Positions 23,311 through 33,563 of a stretch of DNA of 64,000 nt are shown piece by piece. The position numbers and the translations under genes were made by a program. The notes below the pieces were generated by a model that saw only the letters and a program-made list of their open reading frames with translations, was not told the DNA's origin and did no database searches. Each line of letters begins with the position of its first letter. The first letter of the stretch is position 1. Origin of the DNA: Dichetophora obliterata (taxonomy: Eukaryota; Arthropoda; Insecta; Diptera; Sciomyzidae); assembly GCA_963920525.1 (NCBI GenBank), contig OY986435.1, positions 275,302,848 to 275,366,847 of the forward strand, in the 5' to 3' direction.

Positions 23311-23740
23311 GGGCTCTGTGAACCGCGAAGCATGAAAATTCACTAAGTATTTTTTTATCATTGGCACTAGATGACAACGAATTTTGGGTTAGGATGTTGG
23401 ATCGTTGCAAGTTCAGAGAATTCTATTGCGGAACCGCGGTTGTTTCTTTTCTTTTTTGACTGGGGGCCGTCTACAAGTAAGGCAAAGCGGTTATCCCCAA
23501 GTAGAGGTGGCCCGGGGGCATTGGTTTTACACTTTCACCTGTCTAATATTTAAAATTTTTGTTGGCAACGAGATTTTGAAAAGAAAATAAGTAAACACTT
23601 GAAGTGTAAAGAAAACACAGCAATAATAGCCAAACGGAAAACAATGAAGTTCGCGAACACGAAACACTGAGGCAAAGCTCAAAAGAAGACGATCTGTACT
23701 CAAAGAGAGCTAGTCGGAGAATGATATTTTTTTAATTATT

Positions 23741-23960
23741 TCCTGTTACAAGTTTTTTCCCTACAAATACAAAATGGGATTTCAGAATTCGACTTTATCT
23801 TCCAATGATTGTTGAACTTTTTTCCATATATTTTTCTTTGCACATTACCACTGTTTTGCAACCCTTGTCTGCATTAGTAATTCGGATTTCGGCTTATTGT
23901 TGTCTTGAAAACTTTTAAGTGTTTTTAATATTTTAAATATGAATAAAGATAACGTTTGAA
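23741..23960 (-). pseudogene. Penelope-like reverse transcriptase fragment within hAT copy 1
   Basis: Read on the minus strand the segment includes ITNADKG, TVVMCKEKYMEK and a conserved CCCATTTTGTATTT block. (I/V)TKADKG...VV...(D/E)Y is characteristic of the N-terminal part of Penelope-like reverse transcriptases. The matching fragment at 55005-55170 (plus strand) is in the equivalent place in the inverted hAT copy, and the homology continues on both sides. The fragment was therefore already part of the hAT family before the two copies separated. It is only about 40 codons with frame breaks, and a chance resemblance cannot be excluded. Confidence 0.5.
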
Positions 23961-24198
23961 TTTTTATTTTATAAATCGAAAAAAAAAAAAATTATATGTA
24001 ATTCTTTTTGACTTAACGCAAAAATTAAGAGGAAGAGTTATTCATGGCCTCTGCTTTAAATACAGCTGCATGCCATTATATTAAAATTTTGGCATTTCGA
24101 GATCCTGAAAAATTCCGGAATCCCGGGATCACATATTTCAAATCTCGAAATCCCGAGATTCGCCAAAACCCTTTGGGATTGAAAGCCCTAGTTGTATA

Positions 24199-25025
24199 TC
24201 ATGTTCTGGTCATTCCTTGAAATGATATACGCAAAACATGACAGTCGTTAAGGAGCTAACGTAGCATAGATACTCCCATAATCGTTTCGCAATACCGTGA
24301 CGTCAATAAAGCTGGATTTAAGACAAATCCGTAATTTTTTTAATAAGAGTGGAGACAAAAACCTAATAAATTTTTACAGTCGAACGCCACTGTGACGTAT
24401 GAGTGACATTAACTTAAACCAAATGCATTAAATTAAATTTCGTCAAAACTTCTTCAACCTGGAATTATCCTTGATTGTATTTCTAACAAAAATTTGGGCG
24501 CATATGTTGCAGCAAGTTTAAGCATGGCAAAATTTCGTTTGAATGATTTTATTTGACAAGAATGGCTTATGTGCACCTTACACGGTGTGCAAGCCGGTGT
24601 ACAGCATGTGTACGTGTGGGTTGATGCTAGCCCTTACACACATCAATCATATCGTCAAATTTGCATTCTGCATTCTTTTTTATGGAACACAGACGTGCAA
24701 TGAGTTAAGCGGACGATTGCATCGCGCATATTGCATTACTTGCTTATCAAGTAATTATTAGCTACGCATTAAAAAGCGAAAAAATAAAAGTACAAGAGTC
24801 AATAAACTCTGCCAAAAAGTGTCTGTCTTTTAAATTTATTATTTACAGCTCTTTTTTCCCCTGCAGAATGTTTGCTGCACGACGAAAGTAAACGAAATGA
24901 CTTAAGATTGATCAATCAAGCACTTACACACATCTAGCCGCTTGACCAGCATTGCTGGATTTAGATTTTGATCAATCAAGCCATCAACGTGTCTGTGTAA
25001 CGCATACAAACATATATTTACTAAC
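24199..25025. other. Non-repeat flank between hAT and R1 insertions
   Basis: This appears to be unique sequence with slightly higher GC (24540-24740). A TTGATCAATCAAGC motif occurs twice, at about 24909-24922 and 24969-24982. No gene is supported; the 72-codon open frame at 24543-24761 has no recognisable domain. Confidence 0.4.
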
Positions 25026-25035
25026 ACCTATACCT

Positions 25036-26040
25036 AATGTCCGTTAGCGAAAAGGCATCGAATGTCAATGGTGCACTCTCGCGCATCATGGCGAATATCG
25101 GTGGACCTAGATCCAGCAGAAGAAAACTCCTAGCAAATGTTACGAGCTCCATCATGCTTTATGCAGCACCAGTATGGACGGATGCTACGCAAAGGTCGTC
25201 CTTCATATCTGGCATTCGGGCGACTTATCGTCTCAGCGCATTGAGGGTCGCTAGTGCGTTCCGCACAGTGTCAGATGACGCTATTGGTGTAATAGCAGCT
25301 ATGCCACCGATCGATATACTGGCATGTGAACTGCAGCGCTGCTACAAAGCTGGTGAAAATGCCTTAAAGGCTGACGAAAGACGGCGCAGCAATGAGTGTT
25401 GGCAACGTCGCTGGGAGCAGTCTCAAAACGGAAGATGGACCTTTTCCCTTATCCCAGACGTGGAAAAATGGGCCAATCGGAAGCACGGAGAAGTGGACTT
25501 CTATGTGACACAACTTCTTAGCGGTCATGGATGTTTCAAACACTACCTCCACCGATTTAAGCATGAAGAAGACCCATTTTGCCCAAACTGTGCGGGTGAA
25601 ATTGAAGATGCTCGGCATATCCTTTTCAAATGCCCACGCTTTAACGCAGAGCGAGCTGAACTGACAGAAGCTTTTGGTGTGACCCCCACTTTAAGGAATA
25701 TTGTTCACCACATGTGCGATACTCCCCAAAAATGGAAGGTGTTTCAAGCAGCAGCAGCGAAAATTATGACCGAACTTCGCCGCATCGAACGGGTAAGATA
25801 TAATGAGCGTACAAACCAACGCAACGCAGGTGAAAGCAGCCATAATCCCTCTATACCAACGACGGACGACCGGACTGAGACGATCTAATGATCACCACTG
25901 ACGATTGAGCAATAATGCTCTGACAGCCTCCAGACGTAATACCCACTGGTGGTTCCTGGAGGAACCAACCGTCCGACTGAGGAGATTTTTAGCGTGTTAA
26001 AGTCGCGCACTGACTAAGGCTTTCGATGCTTTTACTCCTC

Positions 26041-26070
<30 letters not shown>
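25036..26070 (+). mobile_element. Recent 5'-truncated R1-clade LINE insertion
   Basis: A perfect 10-bp TSD, ACCTATACCT, lies at 25026-25035 and again at 26071-26080, directly after a run of 26 A's (26045-26070). The 1,035-bp insert holds only the end of ORF2 and a short 3' untranslated region. Poly(A), 5' truncation and an exact TSD are the marks of target-primed reverse transcription. The uninterrupted A-run and open frame point to a young event. Confidence 0.92.
25037..25888 (+). pseudogene. C-terminal part of an R1-clade LINE ORF2
   Basis: The frame is open for 283 codons to TAA at 25886, but the first ATG is an internal Met left by 5' truncation. It begins after the catalytic core of the reverse transcriptase, in the thumb region (ALSRIMANIGGP, LANVTSSIMLYAAPVW). 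It then passes through a linker and a CCHC zinc finger, CPNCAGEIEDARHILFKC (C-x2-C-x8-H-x4-C), which in R1/R2-type LINEs helps bind RNA or target DNA. A Lys/Arg-rich tail follows. There are no internal stops or frameshifts, in contrast to most coding remnants nearby. It cannot act alone because the endonuclease and polymerase active sites are missing. Similarity to R1 over R2 or Jockey is judged from the APVW and zinc-finger layout. Confidence 0.85.
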
Positions 26071-26071
<1 letters not shown>

Positions 26072-26080
26072 CCTATACCT

Positions 26081-26610
26081 GATTGACGTCAAATGCTTGA
26101 GCGTGTAAGGTTCACATTAGACTAACTTTAGAATAATGCCATTTTTGACATTTCCTTCAAGTCACTGTGTGCAGTTCAAGTTTTAAACGTAATAGTCTCC
26201 TGAATTAACTTTGAGCATTTTTTAAGTCGCCTGTGAAGAAAAAACTAACCAAATATCACCAAAAACTGCTCATATTCTCTAAAATGTTACTTTTTACTTC
26301 ATGCAATCCATTAATATTTTTTGTATGTATGACATTTGTAAAGCCTGCAAGAACAATAAAAACGCCATTAATTGACACTTCCACACATAAACGTGCAGAA
26401 CAAATAATCGACAAAAACTACTAAATTATGTTAATAAGAAGAAGCCATTCCCGGATGATTTTATTGAATTAATAGCATATCAATTGCAAATTTTGGCCGA
26501 AAATAGGTCATTCTTTGGTGGCTTTTATTATAATTGGTAAATAAATTTTAAACAAACAAGCTTAAACCAAACCTCACAGTTGGCTAAATAATATCATAAA
26601 CCTGCAAGGT
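26081..26610. other. Non-coding DNA
   Basis: AT-rich sequence with no supported gene or repeat. The 63-codon open frame at 26233-26424 has no recognisable domain. Confidence 0.4.
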
Positions 26611-27190
26611 TTTGTTGTTGAGTAGCTACGGGTCATTTTTGAAGTAATTTTCTTCGCAAAATTCGAATCTGAGTTCGGAATTAACCCATCACTTCAGGAT
26701 TATGAGATATTTCAAACTTTTTTCAATTTTTTCTGCACAACATTTTTTTTAATTTTTTTTCCCTCTTTCATCATATAATACTAATCTTTCACATGAGCTG
26801 TTGCATGATGCTGAAAGATGCTCTTTCAAAAGTAATAGCTACATTAATATGATTTCGGTTGATTTTCGAAAATCTCGTTGCGGATTAATCAAATCTAGCG
26901 AATATGTCATTTTAAAATAGCCATTACTTTTGCAAGGAACATCATATGGCATCTTTCAAGAGCATTTTTGGACGAAAATGGTACTACATAATTGTGTAGG
27001 TAGAAAATATTACAAAAATTTTATGCAGCCTATATAAAACCTCAAAAATATTTAAAATTGCCTTTTTTTTTGTATAAGTAGTCTCAAATATCTCAAAACC
27101 CTAAAGTGATGGATAAATTCTGAGCTCGGATTCGGACTCTACGCAAAAAATTAATTAAAAAATTACCCTCATCTGTCCAACAACAATCAT
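26611..27190. repeat. Foldback element with ~270-bp imperfect inverted arms
   Basis: The two halves are inverted copies at roughly 70 percent identity by eye. Matching landmarks are TTGTTGTTG (26611) with CAACAACAATC (27178), CCCATCACTTCAGG (26685) with CCCTAAAGTGATGG (27099), GATGCTGAAAGATGCTC with GGCATCTTTCAAGAGCAT, and CTTTCAAAAGTAATAGCT (26823) with AGCCATTACTTTTGCAAG (26919). The centre is near 26880. There is no coding potential, and the ends and TSD were not resolved. It is probably a palindromic MITE. Confidence 0.65.
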
Positions 27191-27223
27191 AGCCCCATTA
27201 TTTGCATATCTGTGTATTCTAAG

Positions 27224-27397
27224 GTTTCAAACAGAGTGAACGCCGAAACGGACAAGCAGGTAGACAGGCGCAGGGAAACTATGTGAACAAGCGAGATAAA
27301 AAATAACTTGGCTTTATTTCTGTCTCGTTTCTTCGCAGGTTCCTGCCTCCACCTGTCCGCCTGCATGTCTGAATCGGCGTTCGCTCTGTCTGCAACC
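27224..27397. repeat. 174-bp hairpin
   Basis: The left arm ACAGAGTGAACGCCGA (27231) pairs with TCGGCGTTCGCTCTGT (27373). The arms continue inward through GACAAGCAGGTAGACAGG / CCTGTCCGCCTGCATGTC and CGAGATAAAAAATA / TATTTCTGTCTCG, leaving a loop of a few bases near 27312. The GC content is well above that of the surroundings. The overlapping 90-codon open frame on the minus strand is a by-product. Confidence 0.65.
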
Positions 27398-27570
27398 TTA
27401 CCCTTTTTAAAAATTGAAATGTCACTCATACGCCATCGTGAACTTCCATATACATACATACTATAATCAAATTCTTTTAATGAAATTTTGAATAAAATAA
27501 ATTTACCTTAATAAATCTAAATTAAAATATTTCAAATAAGATATTTGGAAATGAAACTTCCTTAGCCGCG

Positions 27571-29933
27571 TATATATAATAATATATAATATATAATATA
27601 TAATATATAATATATAATATATAATATATAATATATAATATATAATATATAATATATAATATATAATATATAATATATAATATATAATATATAATATATA
27701 ACATATAATATATAATATATAATATATAATATATAATATATAATATATAATATATAATATATAATATATAATATATAATATATAATATATAATATATAAT
27801 ATATAATATATAATATATAATATATAATAATATATAATATATAATATATAATATATAATATATAATATATAATATATAATATATAATATATAATATATAA
27901 TATATAATATATAATATATAATATATAATATATAATATATAATATATAATATATAATATATAATATATAATATATAATATATAATATATAATATATAATA
28001 TATAATATATAATATATAATATATAATATATAATATATAATATATAATATATAATATATAATATATAATATATAATATATAATATATAATATATTATATA
28101 TAATATATAATATATAATATATAATATATAATATATAATATATAATATATAATATATAATATATAATATATAATATATAATATATAATATATAATATATA
28201 ATATATAATATATAATATATAATATATAATATATAATATATAATATATAATATATAATATATAATATATAATATATAATATATAATATATAATATATAAT
28301 ATATAATATATAATATATAATATATAATATATAATATATAATATATAATATATAATATATAATATATAATATATAATATATAATATATAATATATAATAT
28401 ATAATATATAATATATAATATATAATATATAATATATAATATATAATATATAATATATAATATATAATATATAATATATAATATATAATATATAATATAT
28501 AATATATAATATATAATATATAATATATAATATATAATATATAATATATAATATATAATATATAATATATAATATATAATATATAATATATAATATATAA
28601 TATATAATATATAATATATAATATATAATATATAATATATAATATATAATATATAATATATAATATATAATATATAATATATAATATATAATATATAATA
28701 TATAATATATAATATATAATATATAATATATAATATATAATATATAATATATAATATATAATATATAATATATAATATATAATATATAATATATAATATA
28801 TAATATATAATATATAATATATAATATATAATATATAATATATAATATATAATATATAATATATAATATATAATATATAATATATAATATATAATATATA
28901 ATATATAATATATAATATATAATATATAATATATAATATATAATATATAATATATAATATATAATATATAATATATAATATATAATATATAATATATAAT
29001 ATATAATATATAATATATAATATATAATATATAATATATAATATATAATATATAATATATAATATATAATATATAATATATAATATATAATATATAATAT
29101 ATAATATATAATATATAATATATAATATATAATATATAATATATAATATATAATATATAATATATAATATATAATATATAATATATAATATATAATATAT
29201 AATATATAATATATAATATATAATATATAATATATAATATATAATATATAATATATAATATATAATATATAATATATAATATATAATATATAATATATAA
29301 TATATAATATATAATATATAATATATAATATATAATATATAATATATAATATATAATATATAATATATAATATATAATATATAATATATAATATATAATA
29401 TATAATATATAATATATAATATATAATATATAATATATAATATATAATATATAATATATAATATATAATATATAATATATAATATATAATATATAATATA
29501 TAATATATAATATATAATATATAATATATAATATATAATATATAATATATAATATATAATATATAATATATAATATATAATATATAATATATAATATATA
29601 ATATATAATATATAATATATAATATATAATAGATAATATATAATATATAATATATAATATATAATATATAATATATAATATATAATAGATAATATATAAT
29701 ATATAATATATAATATATAATATATAATATATAATATATAATATATAATAGATAATATATAATATATAATATATAATATATAATATATAATATATAATAT
29801 ATAATATATAATATATAATATATAATATATAATATATAATATATAATATATAATATATAATATATAATATATAATATATAATATATAATATATAATATAT
29901 AATATATAATATATAATATATAATATATAATAT
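27571..29933. repeat. 2.36-kb satellite array of a 7-bp unit (TAATATA)
   Basis: This is an almost perfect tandem array of TAATATA, about 337 units. Rare variants are TAACATA at about 27702, a 3-bp slip (TAATAATATA) near 27828, a phase break (TATTATATA) near 28093, and three TAATAGA units with G at 29632, 29688 and 29751. The flanks are ordinary AT-rich DNA. The array could be a young expansion. Its true length in the genome may differ from the assembly. Confidence 0.97.
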
Positions 29934-30599
29934 TAACCTCTAATAATAACCATTATCAAACAATTTTCATGAATATTTATCAGTAACTTCTTTTCTTTAA
30001 TCATTGCTGCTCAAAATAAAATTAAAAATATTAAGTTATACAAATTGTACTATTCAAACCTTTAAAACAATTACAGAAAAGTATTAAAAACAAATGCAAC
30101 AAGAAGGAAAACACTATTAGAAAAATAAAAATTGTTTGAGCAACAGTACACAGTTGTAGTTCAAACATATTTCAGTGATCCATTTAGTTTTGACACACAC
30201 ACGCACAAACACCCACCCGGACACACGAATAGGCATTTACAGCAACACAAGACGAAAGACATAAACTCAATATGTTTAACGAAACATGCAGCATAAGTTT
30301 ACGCTCGTAGGAACGAAACGAAATCGAAGAAAAACGTGAAAAAGAAAACACAAAAAATGTGCTACTTCTTCTTAGCAGTAGTGCAAATATTACCAACAAA
30401 ACGTTGAAGAGCAGCGGTAAAATAAATACAAAATCAGAAGTGACAGTAAAAACTTAAAAAAAAGCAATGAGAAGATTTTGCTTAAATTTTTTTTTTTCCC
30501 TAAAACTGTTATGATAAGTTTTTCTGTCTGTATTTCTTTTGCTTTTTCGTTTAAAAACACACAAACATCGACACAAACAGAAAAAGTATACCAAGCATA
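29934..30599. other. Non-coding, apparently unique DNA
   Basis: AT-rich, with an ACACAC-rich patch at 30193-30225. No gene is supported. Confidence 0.4.
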
Positions 30600-30779
30600 G
30601 AACATATCATAGGCGTAGCCAGGATTTTATTCAGGAGGGACGGCCAATTATTGTTTCATGTAGCTGATAAATAAAATACAGTGGAATTCGGTTATAACGA
30701 CCCTGAAGGTACCGCAATATTTCGTCGTTGCAACCGAATGTCGTTTTATGCACACATAATTTTTTTGTTGTTCATTATA

Positions 30780-31474
30780 AACTTACTTCATTTATTATAA
30801 AGAAAAAAAAAATTATTATCAATAGTAAAAATAAAAACATAAAACTTAAGGTAAATAAATATAATAAGTTTTTTGTTTCTTTGCCTTTCTGATTATACAT
30901 ATTTTCTTTTTCAAACTTCCATCCATGTTTGCAGCAACTAAAACTGTAACACGAACCGTCAATACCTTTCCTCCTATACACTTTTTACCTTAAAATTTTA
31001 AAAATCTATCGGGCATGAGTTTAAAGGAGAACCTTGTTTCATCAGCATTATACATTTTTTCTGAGTCCTGAAGGCCATCTCGAAGTTTTGGGAAAAAATT
31101 CTGTAGTCACCTTGGAATACATCACCTGCTTCACCTAAAACCTTGCAGTCAACAATGCAGTGTCACTATCGAAAATGGTAAATCCAACTTTCTGAACAAG
31201 AAAAATTCGTTTTACCTAAAATTTTAACTAAATCATTGGCTTTTTCTTGTAAAATATGATTGGTATATTTTGCGATTTTGGGATTTTAAACCAAGTACAT
31301 TGATAGTGCATTTTCTACATTTTGAGGAGGTGTGATCCTTATCTTTTCCCTATGTTTCCATATGATGGATATTGAAGAATATAACGCAAGAAACTCTTCG
31401 CCGTTTTCAAGCCGCCAGATTATTGCAGATTTTTCTTCTATGGTGAACGCGTTACGTTTAGTTTGTGGAGGCAT
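30780..31474 (-). pseudogene. pogo-like transposase (CENP-B/Tigger type) remnant
   Basis: The start is the ATG at 31474, giving MPPQTKRNAFTIEEKSAIIW, the psq/CENP-B-like helix-turn-helix that binds the element ends. ISIIWKHREKI follows as part of that fold. Beyond frame breaks near 31280-31100 the catalytic domain appears as EKMYNADETRFSFKLMPDR near 31030-31060, carrying the first catalytic Asp. GKKCIGGK and a CxxxG motif follow near 30960. The later Asp positions and the Pro-rich C-terminus are missing or unreadable. A full Tigger-type protein is about 450 residues, and only about half is recognisable here. It is broken by several frameshifts. Confidence 0.75.
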
Positions 31475-31607
31475 TTTGAACACTTTTTTGTTTTGAAGGA
31501 ACAAATATGTACTGTGCAAAATCACATGTGCAAATGAAGCTATGCTATCAATGAATTTTATACGGTTATTTCCCTTTCAACAAAGCAAAAATTGCAAAAA
31601 TGTTCAC

Positions 31608-32065
31608 TAGGGTGGGGTGATTTGAACATCAAAATGGACGCTTCGCGTTTCTGATTCTTGGGATCGTACTGAGCAAAAAAAAAAAAAAGTCCACTAGACC
31701 ATACGTCTACGTTGAAAATCGAGCTTCCAGATTTTGACTTGCAGTTTTTTCTCAGACTTTTGTCACGTTTTTTTTTTTTTTTTTTTGATATTTTTAGGAT
31801 TTTTTTTTTTTTTTTTTTTTTGACCATTGAGATTTTCGATCCAATACTAAGACAAAAATCTCAATGGTTTGGCTGTTATAAGCCAAAATATCAAAAAAAA
31901 AACGTGACAAAAGTCTGAGAAAAAACTGCAAGTCAAAATCTGGAAGCTCGATTTTCACCGTAGACATATGGTCTAGTGGACTTTTTTGCTCAGTACAATC
32001 CCAAGAATCAGAAACGCGAAGCGCCCATTAACACTTTTTCCTTCCATACTAATCGCCCCACTTTA
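31608..32065. mobile_element. 458-bp palindromic MITE (hAT-type TSD)
   Basis: An exact 8-bp TSD, ATGTTCAC, flanks it (31600-31607 and 32066-32073). The ends are TAGGGTGGGGTGATT and, in complement, TAAAGTGGGGCGATT. Almost the whole element is a hairpin: the segment from GGACGCTTCGCGTTTCTG through TCAGACTTTTGTCACG (31633-31769) recurs inverted at about 31905-32030. Long T and A runs sit near the loop. The lysine- or phenylalanine-rich open frames across it are artefacts of those runs. Confidence 0.9.
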
Positions 32066-32547
32066 ATGTTCACATATAAATAAAAAAAAATTCATAAGTA
32101 ACCAAATCTAGTCCTAACTTGCTTTCGTCGTCGCTATATATGAAAATATTTATTATATTTTATGAAAACTGCATCGTTTTATCCGAACTCATTGTTATAT
32201 CCACCGACGTTAAAGGCGAACGCAGTTCCTAAGAAATGAGAAATTAGAAAATGCGGAATTCAAGAATACGATGTTATAGCAAAAATGTTGTTATAACCGT
32301 GGTTGTTATAAGTCAATTCCACTGTTATTTTTTTTTAAAATTGGCTTTATTGAAAAAAATATAAAATCAAATTCGAAACGATATTGAATTAAACGTGATT
32401 TAAGCAAAGTGGAAATCAAAGTATTCATTGGCAAAAATTTTTAACAAAGCGGTTTAAAATCATTCATTATTTAGCTTCTCTTTTTTCTCTTGCACCAAAT
32501 TTCTGGGTACGATTTAAAGTCCAAAAAAAGCTGATGTAAGGATGATT

Positions 32548-32886
32548 TTAATGAATTGAGATATGGTATGAACAGCAACACCTTCCTATACTCAAAAAGT
32601 AATGTGGCTGGATGATTGTGAAACTAATTTTAGTTTTTGCGCGAAGAAGTTTTTTATCAACTGGACGATTGGAGGATTGGTCTTTTGCACGAATCGGCAA
32701 GTCAATCTCACAAAAAGCTATTACCGAAATAATGGAAGACAAAACCTTTCGATTTCGTTTCAGTAATTTATTGTAACCATACAGCATCATTACATCAACA
32801 AGCAGGTCGGTCATGAATACGTGAGCTGCTTCTACTGATACTATGTTCCACTGACTCGAAGCTTGGCTTCTACAATACTCATACAC
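32548..32886 (-). pseudogene. Possible ZMYM/hAT-type transposase fragment
   Basis: The 112-codon open frame contains KRNRKVLSSIISVIAFCE followed by IDLPIRAKDQSS. This resembles the conserved block NR..L..II.....C.....LRG..(D/E) found in zinc-finger MYM and related hAT transposases just before the catalytic domain. The Arg-Gly of LRG is replaced. It lies between the ends of the hAT-like element at 30608-33555, on the same minus strand as the element's expected gene, which supports the call. The rest of the protein is absent or unreadable, so it is a remnant. Similarity is short and judged by eye. Confidence 0.45.
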
Positions 32887-33563
32887 ATTTTTATTTTTTC
32901 TGAAAGGCTTTATAACGAGTGATCCTAAAATGGCTTGAACGTTTTAAGATGGAAAGAGGATACGAGCAAAGTACACCTTTTAATTTTTTTTAAGTATATT
33001 AACCACGGTGCATAGGTTTTTAGCCAATTCTGACAAAATTTAAGTTTGGGTTCGATAGCGTACTTCTTAAAATCGTAGACTTAAAGAAGAACACAAGGGA
33101 ATTTAAGCATTTGCAATTTCTCAGATGAAATGAAAAAACTTTCTTTTGTATCTATTTATAAAAACAATTATAAATTAAAAAATGATCTAATAAAACCAAT
33201 CAGAAATTTCAATTTTACCCGCTAATTTGGTTTTATTTGTTATGACGACGAACGTAAGTATTGCTGAAAAATCGACTATCAAATTGTGCAGCGCAGATTG
33301 CAATATACATATATATCAGAGTTACCAATTAATTTAAATTAAAGCTTTTCATAAACTTTTTCAATAAATAATAAATATGTCAGCACAAAGATTGTAATAA
33401 AAAATTAATTTAGCGTTAATAAATATTCAAAATTTCTATACCTTTTTAACTATATAAAAAACTGTTTTAAATTTCTTACTTTAACTCTAAAAAAATATTT
33501 TCTTATATTTAGGGGGAAACGGCCCCTCTCTTGTCTTATCCTTGCTACACTCATGGCACATAT

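Larger units (their letters stand above)
18702..23723 (-). mobile_element. I-clade LINE, nearly full length, decayed
   Basis: A 5.0-kb non-LTR retrotransposon is inserted on the minus strand. It carries a gag-like ORF1 with zinc knuckles, then endonuclease, reverse transcriptase and RNase H, the domain order of the I clade. The 3' end (left, 18702) shows a TAAATAAATAAATAA-like tail on the minus strand, as expected for I elements. The flanks ATATTTTCTAATTATT (18686-18701) and ATATTTTTTTAATTATT (23724-23740) form a 16-17 bp imperfect TSD. The 5' untranslated region lies at about 23600-23723. The second hAT copy shows continuous sequence at the matching point, confirming that this is an insertion. 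Confidence 0.85.
8632..24190 (+). mobile_element. hAT-type element (copy 1) expanded to 15.6 kb by nested insertions
   Basis: The left end TAGAGCTTTCAATTCC starts at 8632. The right end is the complement of TAGGGCTTTCAATCCC and stops at 24190. The ends match at 14 of 16 positions, and both are followed inward by CGGGATCCCG-like palindromes (8648-8715 and 24108-24165). An identical 8-bp TSD, GTTGTATA, lies outside each end (8624-8631 and 24191-24198). An 8-bp TSD with short TAGGG-type ends is the signature of hAT transposons. After subtracting the nested Transib (9080-17694) and I-type LINE (18702-23723), about 1.9 kb of hAT sequence remains, with no recognisable hAT transposase, so the copy is probably non-autonomous. 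A second copy of the family lies inverted at 54930-58666. Confidence 0.85.
30679..32324 (-). mobile_element. pogo/Tigger-like element with a palindromic MITE nested inside
   Basis: The inverted ends are CAGTGGAATTCGGTTATAAC (30679) and, in complement, CAGTGGAATTGACTTATAAC ending at 32324. A TTATAAC motif repeats inside the right end. TA precedes the left end, while TTA follows the right end, so the TA target duplication is not exact. Removing the nested MITE and its duplicated 8 bp leaves about 1.18 kb. Its transposase remnant has a CENP-B-type N-terminus. Confidence 0.8.
30608..33555 (-). mobile_element. hAT-like element (ZMYM-type transposase) with pogo nested inside
   Basis: The ends are CATAGGCGTAGCCAGGAT at 30608 and, in complement, CATGAGTGTAGCAAGGAT ending at 33555, both followed by G/C runs (GGAGGGACGGCC and AGGGGCCGTTTCCCCC). 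The flanking 8 bases are GAACATAT (30600-30607) and GCACATAT (33556-33563), matching 7 of 8. Subtracting the nested pogo-like element leaves about 1.3 kb. An internal minus-strand coding remnant resembles the C-terminal part of ZMYM/hAT proteins, in agreement with the ends. Confidence 0.7.

Noticed and set aside
27522..27704. Open frame of Ile/Tyr/Leu repeats on the minus strand at the satellite edge
   Set aside because: It is the 7-bp repeat read in all three frames (21-bp period) and has no start context or domain.
31558..31918. Lys-rich and Phe-rich open frames over 31558-31918
   Set aside because: They are translations of poly(A)/poly(T) runs inside the palindromic MITE.
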